64,000 bases of DNA from the NCBI GenBank assembly GCA_002457675.1, contig NTKK01000008.1:28387-92386 (forward strand), in the 5' to 3' direction. A program made the translations under genes and the position numbers. The stretch is from Bacteroidetes bacterium MED-G17 (lineage in GTDB: Bacteria > Bacteroidota > Bacteroidia > NS11-12g > UBA9320). The notes beneath the pieces are model-generated. The model saw only the letters and a list, made by a program, of their open reading frames with translations. It ran no database searches and was not told the origin of the DNA. This document shows positions 1 to 9,712 of the stretch, piece after piece (position 1 is the first letter of the stretch; each line of letters starts with the position of its first letter).

Positions 1-59
1 CTTACTTTCGCTCGTGCTTTGTTCTTTTGTCCTTTTCTTTCTAATCTTGTAACTGCCAT
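1..59 (-). CDS. Small basic conserved protein, N-terminus only (gene runs off the window)
   Basis: Reading leftwards from the ATG at 59, the minus strand encodes 19 codons beginning MAVTRLERKGQKNKARAK with no stop before the window edge. It is very rich in Lys and Arg. It resembles the start of short basic proteins of unknown function that I associate with Bacteroidota, but that is from memory of such N-termini, not from a search. The ATG is preceded by an AT-rich stretch with a TAATTTCG-like box about 13 nt upstream. It is divergent from the arginase gene. Product and function are not recognised, and only the truncated start can be seen. Confidence 0.5.
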   Translation of the reverse strand, partial: MAVTRLERKGQKNKARAKV

Positions 60-110
60 TTCTTAAAGATCCACGAAATTATAGAGAAAAAGTGAAATCA
101 AAAAAAGTAA

Positions 111-1007
111 ATGAACAAAAATAAATATTGGAACAAAATTATTGCCAACACGAGTGAGCTTGGTGCTGGGACTAAAGGCGCCAGTCTTGGACTACAAGCG
201 CTACAAGCGGTAGACAACAGTTTTCTTGATTCAAGTGAAATAGAGTTAATTAAAAACCCTGATAAGAATTTTGGTACAGATGGTCTTCAAAAAATTAAAC
301 GATTAAATTCCATTGTAAAGGCAAATAAAAAAACTTGCCAAAGTGTTGCTAAAACTCTTCAAAACCATGACCGAATTCTGTTATTAACCGGAGACCATAG
401 CAATGCAATTGGGGGTATTGCTGGACTAAAAAAGTTTGCCCAAGAAAAAACCATAGGCGTGATTTGGATTGATGCTCATGCCGACTTACACATCCCAGAC
501 AGTTCTCCAAGTGGCAACATACATGGTATGCCTTTAGGCGCATGTTTAGATGATGGTAATAAAAAGCATTCCGAAGATTGGGAAGAAATAATTAATCTCT
601 CAGGTTATTGTCCAGCTTTACGAGCTGAAAATATCGAATTTATTGGGATTCGAGATTTAGAAGCTATTGAGTGGCAAATCATTCAAAATAAAAAAATTCG
701 ATATACCAAAGTTGAGGAGGCAAGAAAAATAGGTGTAAATCGATTGGCTGAAAGTTGTTTGAAAAACTTAGACTCAACAGATTTTATTTACCTCTCATTT
801 GACGTCGACGTTCTCGACCCTAGTATTTCTAAAGGTACAGGAACTCCAGTTTTTGGCGGATTTTCAGCCCATGAAGTGGGACAGATGTTGCACGTGTTCT
901 TGCAAAGTCAAAAAGTAAAAGTTCTTGAGATAACGGAAATAAATCCTTTGTTGGACAGTGAAAATAGAATGGCAAAGACCGTAAATGAAATAATGAGCAA
1001 CCTTTAG
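111..1007 (+). CDS. rocF: Arginase (ureohydrolase family)
   Basis: Cytoplasmic Mn-dependent hydrolase that most likely splits L-arginine into ornithine and urea. The 298-aa length fits bacterial arginases. The six metal ligands are visible: His96 in GDHS, Asp121/His123/Asp125 in DAHAD, and Asp231/Asp233 in SFDVDVLDP. The substrate-side HGMP motif lies near residue 138 and a TEINP motif near 275 supplies the usual late glutamate. The GTGTPVFGG stretch is closer to arginase than to agmatinase. Formimidoylglutamase (hutG) is the main alternative, since hutU also lies in this window, but 30 kb away. The gene stands alone, with thioredoxin about 90 nt downstream in the same direction. Confidence 0.85.
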   Translation: MNKNKYWNKIIANTSELGAGTKGASLGLQALQAVDNSFLDSSEIELIKNPDKNFGTDGLQKIKRLNSIVKANKKTCQSVAKTLQNHDRILLLTGDHSNAIGGIAGLKKFAQEKTIGVIWIDAHADLHIPDSSPSGNIHGMPLGACLDDGNKKHSEDWEEIINLSGYCPALRAENIEFIGIRDLEAIEWQIIQNKKIRYTKVEEARKIGVNRLAESCLKNLDSTDFIYLSFDVDVLDPSISKGTGTPVFGGFSAHEVGQMLHVFLQSQKVKVLEITEINPLLDSENRMAKTVNEIMSNL

Positions 1008-1076
1008 TAGTTATAGCCAATCAACAATAATTATCGGCATAACATCAACATTTGTTCAATTTAACCGTTGAATATT

Positions 1077-1084
1077 TACTTTTG
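1077..1084 (+). promoter_or_regulatory. -7 promoter box TACTTTTG upstream of trxA
   Basis: TACTTTTG matches the Bacteroidota sigma-ABfr -7 consensus TAnnTTTG exactly and ends 12 nt before the trxA ATG. A TTTG that could serve as the -33 element lies at 1051-1054, a 22-nt spacing that is slightly long. The 5' leader would be only a few nucleotides. Confidence 0.45.
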
Positions 1085-1096
1085 ACACTAAACGAA

Positions 1097-1417
1097 ATGG
1101 CAAAAATATTTACAGAAGCAAACTGGGAAAATGACGTATTGAATTCTGATAGACCAGTATTGGTCGATTTTTGGGCTGAATGGTGTGGTCCTTGCCGCAT
1201 GGTAGGGCCAGTCGTAGAAGAAATAGCAAATGACTATGAAGGAAAGGCAGTCGTAGGAAAACTAAATGTGGATGAAGAACCTTCAGTTTCTATGAAGTAT
1301 GGTATCAGAAGCATTCCAACACTTTTGGTTTTTAAGGGTGGTGAAGTTGTAGATAAGATTATTGGTGCAGTTCCAAAAAGCTCAATTACAGAAAAAATTG
1401 ACAATCAATTGGCTTAG
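1097..1417 (+). CDS. trxA: Thioredoxin
   Basis: Small cytoplasmic dithiol oxidoreductase that reduces protein disulfides and in turn is reduced by thioredoxin reductase. The redox site is WCGPC (Cys30 and Cys33 of the chosen product), preceded by the typical VDFWAEW strand. The cis-proline loop appears as RSIPTLLVF. The ORF track begins at a TTG at 1052. I prefer the ATG at 1097 (MAKIFTEANW), which gives the standard 106-aa thioredoxin and places the start just after a -7 box. A DUF58 gene follows 50 nt downstream on the same strand. Confidence 0.93.
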   Translation: MAKIFTEANWENDVLNSDRPVLVDFWAEWCGPCRMVGPVVEEIANDYEGKAVVGKLNVDEEPSVSMKYGIRSIPTLLVFKGGEVVDKIIGAVPKSSITEKIDNQLA

Positions 1418-1467
1418 ACTTAAGCTAAAATTACCACTCCAGTTCGTAATTTTTGAGTTTTTAACTC

Positions 1468-2370
1468 ATGACGATAAAAAAGGAGGACATATTACTTCCA
1501 GGTAGTCTTCAACTTATTGCAAAAAAAGCAGTTGAAGGTTTTATCATAGGTTTACATAAAAGCCCTTATCACGGTTTTTCTGTAGAGTTTGCTGAGCACA
1601 GATCTTACAACTCTGGGGATTCTGCAAAGGATATTGATTGGAAGCTTTATGCTAGAACGGATAAATTGTTTGTCAAAAAATATGAGGAAGAAACCAACCT
1701 CAGAGCAATGATTGTTTTGGACAACTCTTCTTCTATGCACTATCCTAAGAATACAAAAAGTAAAATTAATGACTCAATCCTATGTTCAGCTGCTTTATTG
1801 TATCTTTTAGAGAAGCAAAATGATGCTTTCGGAATTTGTTTTTTTAACCAAAAAATAGATTATCAAACAGACGTAAAATCTACAAAATCACATTTGGCTA
1901 GATTATTTGCACTATTAGAAATAGAGTTAATCAAAGCCCAAATAAGCGCCAAAACAGAAATTAGCCAGTCTTTACAACAAATAGCGGAAACAAATAACAG
2001 AGGGTCGTTGGTAATAATTTTTACTGATTTTTTGCATAACAATTTGGACGAAGTATTTTCAGCTATCGGACATCTTAGGTTTAATAGACACGAGGTCATT
2101 GTATTTCATTTATTCGATAATCGTACTGAAAAAATGTTCGATTTTGACAATCGGCCATACCTCTTTGAAGACCTAGAAACTGGAGAAAAGATAAAAATTG
2201 AGCCAGATTCGGTTAAAAACTCCTACACCCAAAGAATTTCTAACTTACATAGGAACATAAAAGAAAAATGTGCCAAATTAAAGGTAGATTATGTACCACT
2301 CGATCTCACAAACCCAGTTCATCAGGTACTAAGCAAATTTTTACAAAAAAGAGGCGTTATGAAAAGTTAA
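1468..2370 (+). CDS. DUF58 domain-containing protein (VWA-like)
   Basis: 300-aa protein of the DUF58 family, usually found beside MoxR AAA+ ATPases and Bat-type VWA proteins. The DUF58 core is visible near residues 45-65 (HRSYNSGDSAKDIDWKLYA), followed near 83 by LDNSSSM, which fits a DxSxS metal-ion-dependent adhesion motif. No membrane segment is evident, so it is probably cytoplasmic. Here there is no MoxR or Bat gene next to it; the gene is isolated between trxA and a convergent ABC ATPase, whose stop codon overlaps its own by 4 nt. The precise role of this family is not settled. Confidence 0.85.
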   Translation: MTIKKEDILLPGSLQLIAKKAVEGFIIGLHKSPYHGFSVEFAEHRSYNSGDSAKDIDWKLYARTDKLFVKKYEEETNLRAMIVLDNSSSMHYPKNTKSKINDSILCSAALLYLLEKQNDAFGICFFNQKIDYQTDVKSTKSHLARLFALLEIELIKAQISAKTEISQSLQQIAETNNRGSLVIIFTDFLHNNLDEVFSAIGHLRFNRHEVIVFHLFDNRTEKMFDFDNRPYLFEDLETGEKIKIEPDSVKNSYTQRISNLHRNIKEKCAKLKVDYVPLDLTNPVHQVLSKFLQKRGVMKS

Positions 2371-3035
2371 TTTTCTATTTGACCATCTTTCAGGCGAATA
2401 ATTCTTTGTGTTTGATTGGCAATTTCTTGCTCATGGGTTACCACAACAATTGTTTTGTTTTCGCTATTTATCTCCTTAATTAATTCCATTATATCTTGGC
2501 TGGTTTTGGAGTCTAAAGCTCCAGTAGGCTCATCAGCCAAAATTAATTTAGGCGAAGTTGCTAACGCTCGTGCAATAGCTACACGTTGCTTTTGTCCTCC
2601 AGACAATTGAGTTGGTAAATGCGTAGACCATTCTTTCAAACCTACTTTCTCTAAGAAATATTCAGCTTTTCCTAGCCTTTCTTTTCTTTTAATGCCTTGA
2701 TAATAAAGAGGTAATTCTACATTTTCTAACGCACTTTTAAATGGTATAAGATTGAATGATTGAAAAACAAAACCTATACTTTTACCACGCAACTTTGCAG
2801 CTTTTGTTTCATTTAGTTTTTCAATAAGTACGTTATCCAGATGATAAGACCCATTGTCATAATTGTCAAGTAAGCCCAAAATATTTAGCAAAGTAGATTT
2901 CCCCGACCCTGAGGTACCCATAATTGATACCAATTCACCCTGGGCAATTATTAAATCAATGCCCTTTAATACTTTAAGCTGTCTCCCACTAATTTCATAT
3001 GATTTTTCAATGCCCTTTAATTGCAACATGCTCAT
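2367..3035 (-). CDS. ABC transporter ATP-binding protein, LolD/MacB type
   Basis: 222-aa ATPase subunit with Walker [10 protein letters not shown], signature LSGGQKQR, Walker B LILADEP and a switch histidine in VVVTHEQE. The [11 protein letters not shown] and FQSFNLIP regions place it in the LolD/MacB/FtsE subgroup, which drives mechanotransmission or lipoprotein-release permeases of the FtsX/MacB fold. Its ATG overlaps the recG stop (ATGA), so the two are translationally coupled. No permease gene is adjacent, so it is an orphan ATPase whose partner must be elsewhere. A second in-frame ATG lies two codons downstream and could be the true start. Its 3' end overlaps the DUF58 gene by 4 nt. Confidence 0.85.
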   Translation of the reverse strand: MSMLQLKGIEKSYEISGRQLKVLKGIDLIIAQGELVSIMGTSGSGKSTLLNILGLLDNYDNGSYHLDNVLIEKLNETKAAKLRGKSIGFVFQSFNLIPFKSALENVELPLYYQGIKRKERLGKAEYFLEKVGLKEWSTHLPTQLSGGQKQRVAIARALATSPKLILADEPTGALDSKTSQDIMELIKEINSENKTIVVVTHEQEIANQTQRIIRLKDGQIEN

Positions 3036-5146
3036 GCGATATTAGTCCAATCTTTATACTTATTTTTTGATTTGAGGTAATTTCTTATTTCTACATTTTC
3101 AGCTTTATCTAGATTAGGGTCATTAATTATTAATTCTTGGGCAGCTCCTCTGCATTCCACAAGTAAATCTTCATCTTCTACCATACTAGTAAGTTTCAGC
3201 TGTGGACCACCACTTTGCCTTGTCCCATCCATCTCACCTGGACCACGAAGCTTTAAATCATATTCCGCTAACTTAAAACCGTCATTTGTATGAACCATAG
3301 CAATGAGGCGTTTTTTAGAAGTTTCAGAAATTTTTGAACCGGTCATAAGTATACAATAACTTTGGTATGCTCCCCTCCCCACTCTTCCTCTAAGTTGATG
3401 GAGCTGCGACAAGCCAAATTTTTCGCTGCTTTCAATAACCATGATTGAAGCATTAGGCACATTTACACCTACTTCAACCACAGTTGTGGCTACCAATATA
3501 TTGCAAATTCCTTCTTCAAATCTTTTCATTGCGGCTCTTTTTTCTAAAGAACTCATTCCACCATGCAACATATCAACTTGAAAATCAGGCCTTTTAAAGA
3601 CATCTACCAATTGGTCAAAGCCATGATTTAGGTTTTTGTAATTGAGTTTTTCCGAGGCTTCTATAAGTGGAAAAACAAAGTATGCTTGCCTACCAGCTTG
3701 TATTTGCTCTTTGACAAATTTATAAAGCTTATATCTTTCATTTTCTGCACGAACCGCAGTTTTTATTGGCTTCCTGCCTACTGGTAGTTGGTCAATTTTT
3801 GACACATCCAAATCTCCATAAAAACTTAGTGCCATTGTCCTTGGTATTGGGGTTGCTGTCATTACCAAGAAATGTGGATGTTGATTGCCTTTTTCTAATA
3901 ACCTTGCTCTTTGAGCAACGCCAAACCTATGTTGTTCATCAATTATAACTAACCCTAAGGATTTAAATTTTACGTGCTCTTCAATCAATGCATGTGTTCC
4001 TATTAAAATTCTGCAATCACCATTTTGTAAATCAGCATTCAATTTTTTTCTTTCAGAATTTTTTGTTGAACCAGTTAGCAACCCAATTGAAATACCTAAT
4101 GGAAATAATAAGTCAGAAAATGATTTGTAGTGCTGTTGAGCCAAAATTTCAGTGGGGGCCATAATAGAAATCTGATGACCATTATCAATTGCAATGAGTG
4201 CAATTAGGAGCGCAACTATGGTTTTTCCACTTCCAACATCACCTTGTAAAAGTCTATTCATTTGCTGACCAGATTTTAAGTCATCCCAAATCTCAGTAAC
4301 TACATTTTTTTGGGCATCAGTTAACGTAAATGGCAATACATCATCATAAAATTTTTTAAAGTAATGTCCAACTTTTGGCATAATGATTCCTGGAGCGTTT
4401 GTCTTTCTTCCTTGTCGAATCATTAAAAATCTCAATTGCAAAAAAAATAGCTCTTCAAACTTCAATCTTCTTAAGGCCAACTTCAATTCCCCTTGAGAGT
4501 CGGGCATGTGTATTTTTATAAACGCTGTTTGTCTATCTATTAAATCGAACTTATTTCTAATTTCTTTAGATAAATTTTCTGGTATAAAAATGCCTTTCCC
4601 ATCCAATAATTTCCTAAATATTTCTCTAAATATTTTTTGCTCTATTTTTCTTTTTTTGAGTAACTCTGTTAAAGGATAAACTGCTGTCAATGAGTTGCTT
4701 ATTTGATTATTATTTGACCACAAGTTCAGCTCAGGATGAGAAAATGAAAATTTGCCTTTGTAAGCACTCGGCTTTCCAAATAATATATACTCCTCACCTT
4801 CATGTAATTTTTTTTCAATCCATTGTATCTGTTTAAACCAAACCATATTTACAGAGCCAGTTTGATCAGTAAAAACTGCTTTTAAAAATGGTTTTCTTGG
4901 ATTTCCCCCTTTTTGAATATGACCAATGGTTCCTTTGAGTTGTACCTTGGATAGGTCGTTTTTCAAATCCTTTATTTGTAATATTCTCGTTCGATCAACA
5001 TATCGAAGTGGGAAATGATACAATATATCTTCTACAGTAGAAATATTCAATTCTCTCTTAAATAGAGCAGATCTAATCTCTCCTACTCCTTTTAGATATG
5101 TTATTTCCGTACTTAAATTCACATTATCTCTGCATCCATGTACCAA
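3032..5146 (-). CDS. recG: ATP-dependent DNA helicase RecG
   Basis: Branch-migrating helicase that reverses stalled forks and processes Holliday-type junctions. Its 704 aa match the family length. In order: an N-terminal wedge/OB region (TYLKGVGEIRSALF, YHFPLRYVDRT), Walker A LLQGDVGSGKT, a DEQH box in LVIIDEQHRFG, the MTATPIPRT motif III, and the C-terminal helicase half with QLRGRVGRG. The ORF-track ATG at 5146 overlaps the upstream CPBP gene by 23 nt. A GTG at 5122, just after that gene's stop and nine codons in, is a credible alternative start. It is followed by the overlapping ABC ATPase gene. Confidence 0.95.
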   Translation of the reverse strand: MVHGCRDNVNLSTEITYLKGVGEIRSALFKRELNISTVEDILYHFPLRYVDRTRILQIKDLKNDLSKVQLKGTIGHIQKGGNPRKPFLKAVFTDQTGSVNMVWFKQIQWIEKKLHEGEEYILFGKPSAYKGKFSFSHPELNLWSNNNQISNSLTAVYPLTELLKKRKIEQKIFREIFRKLLDGKGIFIPENLSKEIRNKFDLIDRQTAFIKIHMPDSQGELKLALRRLKFEELFFLQLRFLMIRQGRKTNAPGIIMPKVGHYFKKFYDDVLPFTLTDAQKNVVTEIWDDLKSGQQMNRLLQGDVGSGKTIVALLIALIAIDNGHQISIMAPTEILAQQHYKSFSDLLFPLGISIGLLTGSTKNSERKKLNADLQNGDCRILIGTHALIEEHVKFKSLGLVIIDEQHRFGVAQRARLLEKGNQHPHFLVMTATPIPRTMALSFYGDLDVSKIDQLPVGRKPIKTAVRAENERYKLYKFVKEQIQAGRQAYFVFPLIEASEKLNYKNLNHGFDQLVDVFKRPDFQVDMLHGGMSSLEKRAAMKRFEEGICNILVATTVVEVGVNVPNASIMVIESSEKFGLSQLHQLRGRVGRGAYQSYCILMTGSKISETSKKRLIAMVHTNDGFKLAEYDLKLRGPGEMDGTRQSGGPQLKLTSMVEDEDLLVECRGAAQELIINDPNLDKAENVEIRNYLKSKNKYKDWTNIA

Positions 5147-6155
5147 TCATTGCGCCCAGTTCCATCATCCACGCAATGCCAACATGAACAATTAACCCAC
5201 CCCAAATTGACCTTCCGTAAAATGTAATAACACCAAGTATAGTGCCTCCAAAAAAGGAACTTATCGCTTCACCCATTGGTTTGCCAAAATGGATAACAAC
5301 ATAAAATGTAGATGCAGCCAAAATAGCTTGAGAGCCCAAAACCCTTATTGCGCCCAAAATTAAAAAACCTCTAAAGAAAAGCTCGATACTAAAAAAATCC
5401 ATACCATAAAATAGTTCATAAATCAAAAAATACTTCCAATGCTGCATATTTTGAATACTGTAAGAATGAAGAAATTTTGCCCTTGGGTAGGCCCCCAAAA
5501 AATCACTTTGGGTAGATGCCAAAGTAATCAATGGAACCATCAACAAAAGCATCATGAAATAAGGTCTCAAATTAAAATTATAGCCTGTACATCCATAGAA
5601 TGATTGTCTTTTTCTTTCAAAAAGAAACCAGAAAATTAAAATTGGGATGAGCACTATGCAAAAACGAAAAACAGAATTTGTAATTCTGTTCCAAAATATT
5701 TCATGAGCAGAGTGCTCATAAAATATCTTCAGCCAATCGTTGAAATGGTAATAAGAAAATCTACAAGCGAAAATCAACGTAGTAAATAAAATGAATACAT
5801 AAAAAAAGGTTTTTTTGAAATGAATATAATTCCCTGAAAAAAAAGATTGGATGATCACTGGTAAAATAAAAACAAGGAAAAAAAGAAGCCAGTAGATTAA
5901 AACAACATAGCTTTCTAATCCATGTACATTTCTAATCCAATTAAACATACCAAGACCCCAGTTCAAATAAATTAGAATAGCATTTAGAACAAGAATTGTA
6001 ATAAATGAATCCCAACGAAAATCATGCTTAAAAAAATTTTTAAAGTATCCGAGGACTGAGACCACGATACAAAGTAAAAAAAACCATGTATATATCTTGT
6101 GTATCAAATTTATCCGTCTACAACTACTTTTGGATAAATGCCTAAATTTTCCCAT
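5124..6155 (-). CDS. CPBP family intramembrane metalloprotease
   Basis: 343-aa polytopic membrane protein with about eight hydrophobic segments. The CPBP (CAAX protease and bacteriocin-processing) motifs lie in the C-terminal third: IELFFRGF for the EExxxR motif with the first Glu replaced by Ile, VVIHFGKP for the FxxxH motif, and GLIVHVGIAW for the final His motif. Members cleave or process membrane-embedded substrates; the substrate here is unknown. The first ATG (6155) lies 18 nt inside the divergent dnaE gene, so the true start may be a downstream TTG (Leu17). The last 23 nt overlap recG as called. Confidence 0.75.
   Translation of the reverse strand: MGKFRHLSKSSCRRINLIHKIYTWFFLLCIVVSVLGYFKNFFKHDFRWDSFITILVLNAILIYLNWGLGMFNWIRNVHGLESYVVLIYWLLFFLVFILPVIIQSFFSGNYIHFKKTFFYVFILFTTLIFACRFSYYHFNDWLKIFYEHSAHEIFWNRITNSVFRFCIVLIPILIFWFLFERKRQSFYGCTGYNFNLRPYFMMLLLMVPLITLASTQSDFLGAYPRAKFLHSYSIQNMQHWKYFLIYELFYGMDFFSIELFFRGFLILGAIRVLGSQAILAASTFYVVIHFGKPMGEAISSFFGGTILGVITFYGRSIWGGLIVHVGIAWMMELGAMIGTWMQR
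6125..6132 (+). promoter_or_regulatory. -7 promoter box TACTTTTG immediately upstream of dnaE
   Basis: Exact TAnnTTTG match ending 5 nt before the dnaE ATG. If transcription starts 4-7 nt after the box, as is usual for this promoter class, dnaE mRNA is leaderless or nearly so. The box lies inside the first codons of the divergent CPBP gene as called. Confidence 0.5.
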
Positions 6156-9100
6156 TTACACTGCCATACACAATTTTCACTTTTAGATGGAGCAGCAAAG
6201 ATTCCTGACTTAATCAATAAGGCTAAAATAGATGGGCAGCCAGCTGTAGCGATCACCGATCATGGCAATATGTTTGGTGCTTTTCATTTTGTGAATCAGG
6301 CACAAAAAGCAGGTGTAAAACCTATAGTAGGTTGCGAATTTTATTTGGTTGAAGATCGGCACAGGCAGCAATTCAGCAGAGGAGAAAAAGACATTAGACA
6401 TCACCAGCTGTTGCTCGCCAAAAATCAGATCGGCTATCAAAATTTATCTAAATTATGTTCACTAGGTTACATGGAAGGTCTTTATGGAAAATACCCTAGA
6501 ATTGATAAATCACTATTGGTTAAATACAAAGAAGGCATCATTGCAACCTCTTGTTGCATCGGTGCTGAAATTCCACAGACTATTCTAAAACAAGGAAAAG
6601 AAGCGGCAGAGCAAAAGCTTAAATGGTGGCTTGAACAATTCGGCTCAGATTATTTCATTGAAATACAACGACATGGGTTAAAAAATATAGACAACACGGG
6701 CATGAGTCAGGAAGATGTGAACCAAATTCTAATTGGATTTGCCAAAAAAAATGACTTAAACATAATTGCAACAAATGATAGCCATTATACCGAAGAAGAA
6801 GATTTCAATGCACATGACATTTTGTTGTGCGTGAATACAGGTGATTTTAAAAACACCCCTATTGGTCAAGGAAAAGGATACAGGTTTGGATTTCCTAACA
6901 ATCAGTTTTTCTTTAAAACTACTGAACAAATGAATGCTTTATTTTCTGACATTCCAGAATCTATAGACAATACAAACCTGCTAATTGATCGCATAGAAGC
7001 ACCAAAGATAAATCGAGACATTTTATTGCCCAATTTCAGCCTTCCTAAAGGATTTAACACGCAAGATGATTATTTGCGTTATCTCGTTTATGAAGGTGCT
7101 AAAAAAAGGTATGGAGAGATGACAGAAGATTTGAGAGAAAGGATTGATTTTGAACTTGCCACAATTTCAAATTCAGGTTATCCAGGATATTTCTTAATAG
7201 TTCAAGACTTTACATCCGCTGCCAGAAAACTGAATGTTTCAGTAGGTCCTGGACGAGGCTCAGCAGCGGGTTCAGTGGTTGCCTATTGCACAGGAATTAC
7301 CAATGTTGATCCTATAAAATATGATTTACTTTTCGAACGTTTTTTAAATCCTGAAAGAATAAGCATGCCTGATATTGATATTGATTTTGATGATCGGGGA
7401 CGTGAAAAAGTAATTGACTATGTAATTGACAAATACGGCAAAAATTGCGTTTCTCAGATCATTACATATGGATCTATGGCAGCAAAATCATCTATTAGAG
7501 ATGTTGGTAGAGTACTTGAGCTACCCTTGGATAAAACAGGCGACTTAGCAAAACTTGTTCCCGATGGTGGCAATCTGAACAAAATTTTTAAGATGGATGA
7601 TAAAGAACTGAAAGAAAAATTCAGATCTGAGGAATTTGAAAATATAAAAAAGCTGAAATCCATTTCTCATGAAAAAAAACTTGAAGGTCAGGTTATAAAG
7701 GATGCATTAAAACTAGAAGGATCAGTAAGAAATACAGGTGTACACGCTTGCGGAATCATCATTACTCCAGATGATATTACCAACCATATTCCTATAGCCA
7801 AGGCAAAAGGAACTGAACTTTTAATTACCCAATACGATAATGATCTCGTAGAAAATGCGGGCTTATTAAAAATGGATTTTTTAGGGTTAAAAACATTAAC
7901 CATTATCAAGGATTGCATAGCGCTCATCAAAAAACGTCACCAAACAGAAATTGATATAGACACCATATCTCTCGAAGATGAGAATGCTTTTAAAATATTC
8001 CGTAAAGGACTAACCAATGGCATTTTTCAATTTGAATCTGACGGGATGAAAGCACACTTAAAATCATTGAAACCGACCCAATTTAATGACATCATCGCAA
8101 TGGCTGCCCTTTACAGACCTGGACCTATGGAGTACATTCCCACTTACATAAAAAGAAAACATGGTAAAGAAACCATTCATTATGACCATCCTGATATGGA
8201 AGAATATCTAAAAGAAACCTATGGGATAACAGTATACCAAGAGCAGGTCATGCTACTTTCTCAAAAACTTGCAAGCTTTTCTAAAGGACAAGCAGATAAA
8301 TTAAGAAAGGCTATGGGTAAGAAAAAGAAAGAAGATATTGATGCGATGAAACCCGTTTTTATGGAAAATGCAGAAAAAAACGGCTACGATCAAAAGATTA
8401 TGGAAAAAGTTTGGGGTGATTGGGAAGCTTTTGCTTCATACGCTTTTAACAAAAGCCATTCAACTTGTTATGCGGTAGTGGCCTTCCAAACTGCTTATTT
8501 AAAAGGGAACTATACGCCTGAATTTATGGCGAGTCTACTCACACACAATATGAGTAATATGGACAAAATGAGCAAATACATTGAAGAGTGTAAATTTTAC
8601 AATATCGAAGTCTTAGGACCTGACCTTAATGAGTCTGAAGCCAATTTTTCAGTAAATAATCTTGGGAAAATTCGTTTTGGTCTGGAGGCTATAAAAGGAG
8701 TTGGTGGAGCTGCTGTAGAGAAGCTTATTGAAGAAAGACAAAAAAATGGACCTTTCACTTCCATTTTTGACCTTACTTCAAGAGTTGATTTACGTTCCAT
8801 TAACAAAAAAACTTTAACATCTATGGCCACGGCAGGGTGTTTTGATAGTTTTAGTAATACCCATCGTGCGCAATACATAAGCGAAGGAATCCATGAAGAT
8901 TCTGGTGTAGAATTGGCGGTAAAATTTGGCGCCAAAGCTCAAGGTGGAGCACAGAAAAACCAAAGCAGTCTTTTTGGCGAAAATGCTGCAGTTCAGCTAA
9001 CCCAACCAAAACTGCCAGAATGTGAGGAGTTGACGATGATTCAACGTCTAAATCTAGAAAAAGAAGTCATTGGCATTTATATATCCGGTCACCCACTATT

Positions 9101-9707
9101 ACAATTTAATAACCAAATTCAGTTTTTCTGCAATGCAGAGCTTAATGATTTGGAAGAACAAACAGAAAAAAAGCTGAATAAAGAATTCATCATTTGTGGA
9201 ATTGTCACCAAATTTCAAGAAGGTATGAGCCGAAAAGGTGATAAATATTGTCATGTTGAAATAGAAGATTTTAAGGGTAGTTTTTCCTTTAGACTTTATT
9301 CAGATGACTTCGCAAAGTTTAGCCAATATTTGCATGAAGATGACAGGGTAGCAATCAAAATGCAGTTAAAAAAATATTACAGTAATGACCGTTTTTTTTG
9401 GAAAATTGCAGAGGTTGTTTATCTGAGTGATGTATTTAAAAAGTACTTAGGAAAAGTGGAAGTACATCTAAAGACCGATGCTGTTTCATTGCCTCTTATC
9501 GACCAGTTAGAGAGATTGCATACAGAACGAGGGAAAATTGGATTTGACATCAAGCTTACTCAAAAAAAGACCGATGAAGAAAGCAAAAAAAATTATCATC
9601 AATCCATCAATTTAAGAAGCGCCAAAATAAAACTAAGCAATGAAGAGCTAGCTTGGATAGATACACTTAAAGAAAAAAACATTCCTTTTAAAATGATCAA
9701 AAACTAA
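6138..9707 (+). CDS. dnaE: DNA polymerase III subunit alpha
   Basis: Catalytic subunit of the replicative polymerase. The 1189-aa protein starts with a PHP domain (HLHCHTQFSLLDG, AITDHGN, GCEFYLV). The palm core follows with the catalytic aspartates in PDIDIDFDDRG near residue 416 and the GPGRGSAAGS motif before it. Next come a fingers region, an HhH region (IKGVGGAAVEKLIE) and a C-terminal OB fold (IICGIVTKFQEGMSRKG). It uses ATG at 6138 directly after a -7 box. The gene ends 5 nt from the convergent SDR gene. I see no inserted domain or intein. Confidence 0.97.
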   Translation: MPKFSHLHCHTQFSLLDGAAKIPDLINKAKIDGQPAVAITDHGNMFGAFHFVNQAQKAGVKPIVGCEFYLVEDRHRQQFSRGEKDIRHHQLLLAKNQIGYQNLSKLCSLGYMEGLYGKYPRIDKSLLVKYKEGIIATSCCIGAEIPQTILKQGKEAAEQKLKWWLEQFGSDYFIEIQRHGLKNIDNTGMSQEDVNQILIGFAKKNDLNIIATNDSHYTEEEDFNAHDILLCVNTGDFKNTPIGQGKGYRFGFPNNQFFFKTTEQMNALFSDIPESIDNTNLLIDRIEAPKINRDILLPNFSLPKGFNTQDDYLRYLVYEGAKKRYGEMTEDLRERIDFELATISNSGYPGYFLIVQDFTSAARKLNVSVGPGRGSAAGSVVAYCTGITNVDPIKYDLLFERFLNPERISMPDIDIDFDDRGREKVIDYVIDKYGKNCVSQIITYGSMAAKSSIRDVGRVLELPLDKTGDLAKLVPDGGNLNKIFKMDDKELKEKFRSEEFENIKKLKSISHEKKLEGQVIKDALKLEGSVRNTGVHACGIIITPDDITNHIPIAKAKGTELLITQYDNDLVENAGLLKMDFLGLKTLTIIKDCIALIKKRHQTEIDIDTISLEDENAFKIFRKGLTNGIFQFESDGMKAHLKSLKPTQFNDIIAMAALYRPGPMEYIPTYIKRKHGKETIHYDHPDMEEYLKETYGITVYQEQVMLLSQKLASFSKGQADKLRKAMGKKKKEDIDAMKPVFMENAEKNGYDQKIMEKVWGDWEAFASYAFNKSHSTCYAVVAFQTAYLKGNYTPEFMASLLTHNMSNMDKMSKYIEECKFYNIEVLGPDLNESEANFSVNNLGKIRFGLEAIKGVGGAAVEKLIEERQKNGPFTSIFDLTSRVDLRSINKKTLTSMATAGCFDSFSNTHRAQYISEGIHEDSGVELAVKFGAKAQGGAQKNQSSLFGENAAVQLTQPKLPECEELTMIQRLNLEKEVIGIYISGHPLLQFNNQIQFFCNAELNDLEEQTEKKLNKEFIICGIVTKFQEGMSRKGDKYCHVEIEDFKGSFSFRLYSDDFAKFSQYLHEDDRVAIKMQLKKYYSNDRFFWKIAEVVYLSDVFKKYLGKVEVHLKTDAVSLPLIDQLERLHTERGKIGFDIKLTQKKTDEESKKNYHQSINLRSAKIKLSNEELAWIDTLKEKNIPFKMIKN

Positions 9708-9712
9708 TTGGA

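Noticed and set aside
111-1007. Reading the first ureohydrolase as hutG because hutU is in the window
   Set aside because: HGMP and GTGTPVFGG are more arginase-like and the genes are 30 kb apart, so arginase was preferred.
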